Source: Eubacterium callanderi
GTDB lineage: Bacteria; Bacillota; Clostridia; Eubacteriales; Eubacteriaceae
Assembly: GCF_900142645.1 (NCBI RefSeq)
Contig: NZ_FRBP01000014.1
Location: 84,037-148,036, forward strand
DNA length: 64,000 nt
Direction of reading: 5' to 3'
Both the position numbers and the translations under genes were made by a program. Below, one piece after another: positions 61,076 to 64,000 of the stretch. The notes under the pieces were generated by a model. The model searched no databases and was not told the origin of the DNA. It was given only the letters and a program-made list of their open reading frames with translations. How positions within the stretch are numbered: position 1 is the stretch's first letter; every line of letters starts with the position of its first letter.

Positions 61076-61091
61076 TGCAAGACCCGTGCCA
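61076..61091 (-). promoter_or_regulatory. Sigma-54 promoter of the MttB-MFS operon
   Basis: On the reverse strand TGGCACG-N4-TTGCA (61091-61076) matches the -24/-12 consensus (TGGCACR-N4-TTGCW) at every position. It lies 57 bp before the start codon, with the activator gene divergent. Confidence 0.9.
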
Positions 61092-61202
61092 ACTTTTTGA
61101 TTTTCCATTTTCAGCATAATTCCGCCATTATTTACGATTTCTCTCCAGTTTTTCTTTGTCAATTTTGAGAAAACCCCGTTATTTTTCTTATATTTAATAA
61201 TT

Positions 61203-61231
61203 TTGCAATTTTATCTAAGATTCGCTATAAT
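61203..61231 (+). promoter_or_regulatory. Sigma-A promoter of the PAS/sigma-54 activator
   Basis: TTGCAA (61203-61208), 17-bp spacer, TATAAT (61226-61231), 33 bp before the start codon. Confidence 0.65.
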
Positions 61232-61263
61232 AAGGGGAGAAATTTCCTTGAGGAGGAATCACC

Positions 61264-62700
61264 ATGAGTTCAATTGACCGCTACAGTGAATATTTTCAGG
61301 AATATCTGAGGTCCCTGTCAAAAGATACCTACATTGATATTTTAGAACACTGCTTTGCCGAAATTACCGTCACCGACGCCGAAGGCTATGTGATCTACGC
61401 CAATCCAGCCAGCCTGCAGTACCACGGCATGTCGTCAGAGGATATGTGCAAGCTCAATTTTTTTACTTCCTTCAACGGGTTGTGGACCCCGCCGTCTGTG
61501 GATTATGCCATCGAAAATAAGCGGACCGTTTTTGCCAGGCAGCGGTATCTGATGACCAACGAGACCCATATCACCATCACCACCCCTATATATGATAAAA
61601 ACGAAAACCTGGTCATGGTCGTCTTTACTTCCTTCAAGGAAAAACCCATCAACTCTTTTGACCTCGACTGCGAAAAAAATGAATCCAGCGAAAAAGCAAA
61701 ATACAGCAGCAGTGAAGAAACTAAAGAAAGCAACAACATCGTTGGCCGCAGCTACAATCTTTACGCCACCCTCAACAAGCTGCGAAAAGGCGCAAAATCG
61801 GATATTCCCGTTCTCCTCCTCGGTGAGAGCGGGGTCGGAAAAAGCCTCTTTGCCAAATACATCCACGATTCCAGCCTGCGCAGCGACAAGCCTTTTGTCT
61901 CCATCAACTGTGCCTCCATCCCGGATAATCTCATCGAGAGCGAGCTCTTCGGCTATGTCCCCTACGCCTTTACCGGCGCCAGTCCCAAGGGTAAAAAAGG
62001 CCTGGTGGAGCTGGCAGACGGCGGTACCCTGTTTCTCGATGAAATCGGCGAGCTCCAGCCAAATATTCAGGTAAAGCTTCTGGACTTTCTCGAAAACCAG
62101 CGGTTTACCTCTGTCGGCGGACTGGAAATCAAAACCGTGGATACCCGTATCATTACCGCTACCAATAAAAATCTTCAAAAGCTCGTCCAGAAAAACAAAT
62201 TTCGTGAGGATCTGTTCTGGCGTATCAACGGCATCACCCAGACCATCCCCTCCCTCCGGGACCGCCGCAGCGATATTCTGCCCATTGCCCAGTATTATCT
62301 GGATAAGCACAATAAAAAATACGACAAGGACAAGATGTTCGCAAGCCCGGTCATCGAAGCCCTCATCCAATATGACTGGCCCGGCAATGTCCGCCAGCTC
62401 AAAAATGCCGTGGAGTACATGGCTGTTATGAGCATCGGAAATATTGTCAGCACCGATAAACTGCCCGAGCAAATCCTTGATTTTCTCAAGAAAAACCAGA
62501 CGAAAAAGAAGACTGTCATTTTTGACGATATGGTTGAGGAATACAAGCGCGAAATTATCCAAAGTTATTACAAAAGCTATTCCAACGTCAATGAGATGGC
62601 CTCAGCCCTGGGCCTCAGCCAGGCAACCGCCTACCGCCTGGTCAGCAAATATGTGGACAAAGGCAGCAAAAAAGAAAAAAGCAAAGAATCAAAAGAATGA
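61264..62700 (+). CDS. PAS-domain sigma-54-dependent transcriptional activator
   Basis: A 478-residue enhancer-binding protein. A PAS domain (about residues 15-120; EITVTDAEGYVIYANPAS) is the likely sensor. The AAA+ domain has Walker A GESGVGKS near 187 and Walker B TLFLDEIGEL. The sigma-54 contact loop is YAFTGA near 235-240 in place of GAFTGA. A Fis-type helix-turn-helix ends the protein (NVNEMASALGLSQATAYRLV). It is divergent from the MttB-like gene with its sigma-54 promoter, so it most likely activates that operon on sensing the substrate. Many methyltransferase operons in acetogens have such a neighbour. AGGAGG precedes the ATG. Confidence 0.92.
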   Translation: MSSIDRYSEYFQEYLRSLSKDTYIDILEHCFAEITVTDAEGYVIYANPASLQYHGMSSEDMCKLNFFTSFNGLWTPPSVDYAIENKRTVFARQRYLMTNETHITITTPIYDKNENLVMVVFTSFKEKPINSFDLDCEKNESSEKAKYSSSEETKESNNIVGRSYNLYATLNKLRKGAKSDIPVLLLGESGVGKSLFAKYIHDSSLRSDKPFVSINCASIPDNLIESELFGYVPYAFTGASPKGKKGLVELADGGTLFLDEIGELQPNIQVKLLDFLENQRFTSVGGLEIKTVDTRIITATNKNLQKLVQKNKFREDLFWRINGITQTIPSLRDRRSDILPIAQYYLDKHNKKYDKDKMFASPVIEALIQYDWPGNVRQLKNAVEYMAVMSIGNIVSTDKLPEQILDFLKKNQTKKKTVIFDDMVEEYKREIIQSYYKSYSNVNEMASALGLSQATAYRLVSKYVDKGSKKEKSKESKE

Positions 62701-62717
62701 TTCTTTGCTTTTTTCTT
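62672..62717. terminator. Bidirectional terminator between activator and MgtC gene
   Basis: AAGAAAAAAGCAAAGAATC and its perfect complement (62672-62690, 62699-62717) with A and T runs. The stem includes the activator's last codons and stop. Confidence 0.85.
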
Positions 62718-63386
62718 CTATAATTCAATGCTGATAATATCCGGATCGTCCTTAAACAAAGCCAGCAGATGCGCCGCCGGATAATTTTCAGGCAGCTTTA
62801 CATACAGCTCCATGGAAATACAGTCCTCCGCATTTCGTTTAATTTTAAAATTGATAATCTCCACGCATTCCTGAGTGATTTTTTCCTTAAAACGCTCCAG
62901 CGCCGCTTCACTCGGTACCAGATGCACATGGATCATCTCACCCACATAAACATTGAGCCAGCGGAAATTCTTGTGCAGGATAATCTGAAGAATAATGATC
63001 AGTAAAGCCGACGCCACCCCGATGAGGTAAAGCCCCGCGCCAATGGCCATGCCAACGCCTGCAGTCGCCCAAATTCCAGCTGCCGTTGTCAGCCCGCTGA
63101 CAGACTGTTTATGGACAAAAATAATCCCCGCGCCCAAAAATCCAACACCAGTGACAATCTGAGCCGCAATTCGCGAAGGGTCCAGCGCAATACCATCCTG
63201 CCCGATAATATCCGAAAAACCATATTTTGAAACAACCATCATCAACGCCGCCCCCAGGGCTACAATCAGATGTGTTCTTATCCCCGCCTCTTTCAGGCGG
63301 TTTTGACGTTCATAACCAATGGCAGCGCCGCAAATCCCTGCGACAACCACTCGGGCAAATAATTCAAGTTCCCATATCAGCATCAT
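62718..63386 (-). CDS. MgtC/SapB family membrane protein
   Basis: A 222-residue membrane protein. Four or five helices lie in the first 140 residues, with the family hallmarks GAAIGYERQ near the N-terminus, AGIRTHLIVALGAAL and GVGFLGAGIIF. A soluble C-terminal domain (about 150-222) has an ACT-like alternating pattern. MgtC proteins are linked to growth at low magnesium and to control of ATP synthase in pathogens; the role in free-living or gut anaerobes is not clear. The start at 63386 follows AAGGAG; the frame before it is spurious. Confidence 0.9.
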   Translation of the reverse strand: MMLIWELELFARVVVAGICGAAIGYERQNRLKEAGIRTHLIVALGAALMMVVSKYGFSDIIGQDGIALDPSRIAAQIVTGVGFLGAGIIFVHKQSVSGLTTAAGIWATAGVGMAIGAGLYLIGVASALLIIILQIILHKNFRWLNVYVGEMIHVHLVPSEAALERFKEKITQECVEIINFKIKRNAEDCISMELYVKLPENYPAAHLLALFKDDPDIISIEL

Positions 63387-63490
63387 GATCATCTCCTTTT
63401 TATGGTATTTGATCAATTGTATCACTAAAAAAGATTTTATCTGATTTCATTATAGAACTTTTTTGTTGAGAAAGCCAGAAATGTAAAAAG

Positions 63491-63607
63491 ACCCCGCGAT
63501 GTCCTATCCTCCCAGGCAGTTGCCCACCAAGTACTTTCAGCGCTGAAGGACTTTACTTCTGTGTTCGGTATGTAAACAGGTGTTTCCCCTTCGCCATCAT
63601 CACGAGA
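63491..63607 (-). rRNA. rrf: 5S ribosomal RNA
   Basis: The reverse strand contains the 5S signature CATACCGAACACAGAAGTAA and closes with TCTCGTGAT pairing to ATCGCGGGG. That gives a length of about 117 bases. It follows the 23S gene, as usual in rrn operons. Exact ends are estimated from helix I. Confidence 0.93.
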
Positions 63608-63683
63608 TCAATCTTGCGTTTTTATTCAGTTTTTGGTCACTCAAAACAACATAAAGGAAAAGAGTTTTTCAAAATGTCTTGTT

Positions 63684-64000
<317 letters not shown>

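Noticed and set aside
61435..62562. 375-codon reverse frame over the sigma-54 activator
   Set aside because: Antisense to a protein with Walker motifs and Fis helix; no ribosome site.

Overview
The window looks like a piece of a Clostridia-class acetogen chromosome, most like the Eubacterium limosum/callanderi group. This is inferred from gene content, not a database match: a class III fructose-bisphosphatase, a methyltransferase-type corrinoid protein, a non-pyrrolysine MttB-superfamily methyltransferase under a textbook sigma-54 promoter, two cobalamin riboswitches, Gram-positive ribosome binding sites and cell-wall proteins. GC content is moderate in core genes and lower in the left-end mobile element, the agr-like sensor kinase and the TasA-like gene.

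Layout. (1) 1-7.3 kb: the end of one tyrosine integrase, a triple-XRE regulator plus Fic protein, and a compact integrative mobilizable element (MOBQ oriT and relaxase, overlapping coiled-coil gene, RepA-like ATPase, four iteron-like boxes, excisionase, integrase) lying against tRNA-Val. (2) 7.3-9.2 kb: a TasA/camelysin-like exported protein with its SipW-type signal peptidase and a Pro/Ala-rich secreted protein. (3) 9.6-15.3 kb: five tightly packed reverse-strand genes (corrinoid protein, GntR regulator, degenerate GGDEF with intact EAL, LytS-type kinase, response regulator) behind one promoter. (4) 15.4-19.2 kb: fbp, a DegV protein and a YegP-like protein, each with a clear terminator. (5) 19.3-31.5 kb: one 12.2-kb gene for a 4069-residue surface protein with about 25 Cna-B/SpaA modules. 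(6) 32-36.6 kb: a MarR regulator, a Cys-rich KTR protein and an asymmetric heterodimeric ABC exporter. (7) 36.7-41.1 kb: peroxiredoxin and its flavoprotein reductase, then an EamA exporter and a LysR regulator.

(8) 41.5-45.3 kb: a complete agr-type quorum-sensing locus, reading agrA, agrC, agrD (49 aa), agrB and a 26-residue-repeat protein on the reverse strand. (9) 45.5-45.9 kb: an orphan cobalamin riboswitch with its own promoter and two successive intrinsic terminators but no gene, a strong candidate for a B12-controlled small RNA. (10) 45.9-53.1 kb: a Dpp/Nik-type ABC importer plus MATE transporter led by a second cobalamin riboswitch. (11) 53.3-57.8 kb: an M14-type deacylase, a heavy-metal P-type ATPase with a His-rich tandem repeat and a SmtB/ArsR-like operator, and a zinc-ribbon protein. 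(12) 58-62.7 kb: MttB-superfamily methyltransferase and MFS transporter, divergent from a PAS/sigma-54 activator. (13) 62.7-64 kb: an MgtC-like protein, 5S rRNA and the 3' end of 23S rRNA.

Cobalamin is the recurring theme: corrinoid-dependent methyl transfer, a corrinoid protein inside a signalling operon, and two B12 riboswitches, one on an importer and one on a probable non-coding RNA. A dispersed family of short palindromic elements with GGAAGGTGG-like or GAATGGAAAATGG-like inverted ends occupies at least four intergenic gaps. No CRISPR array was seen.
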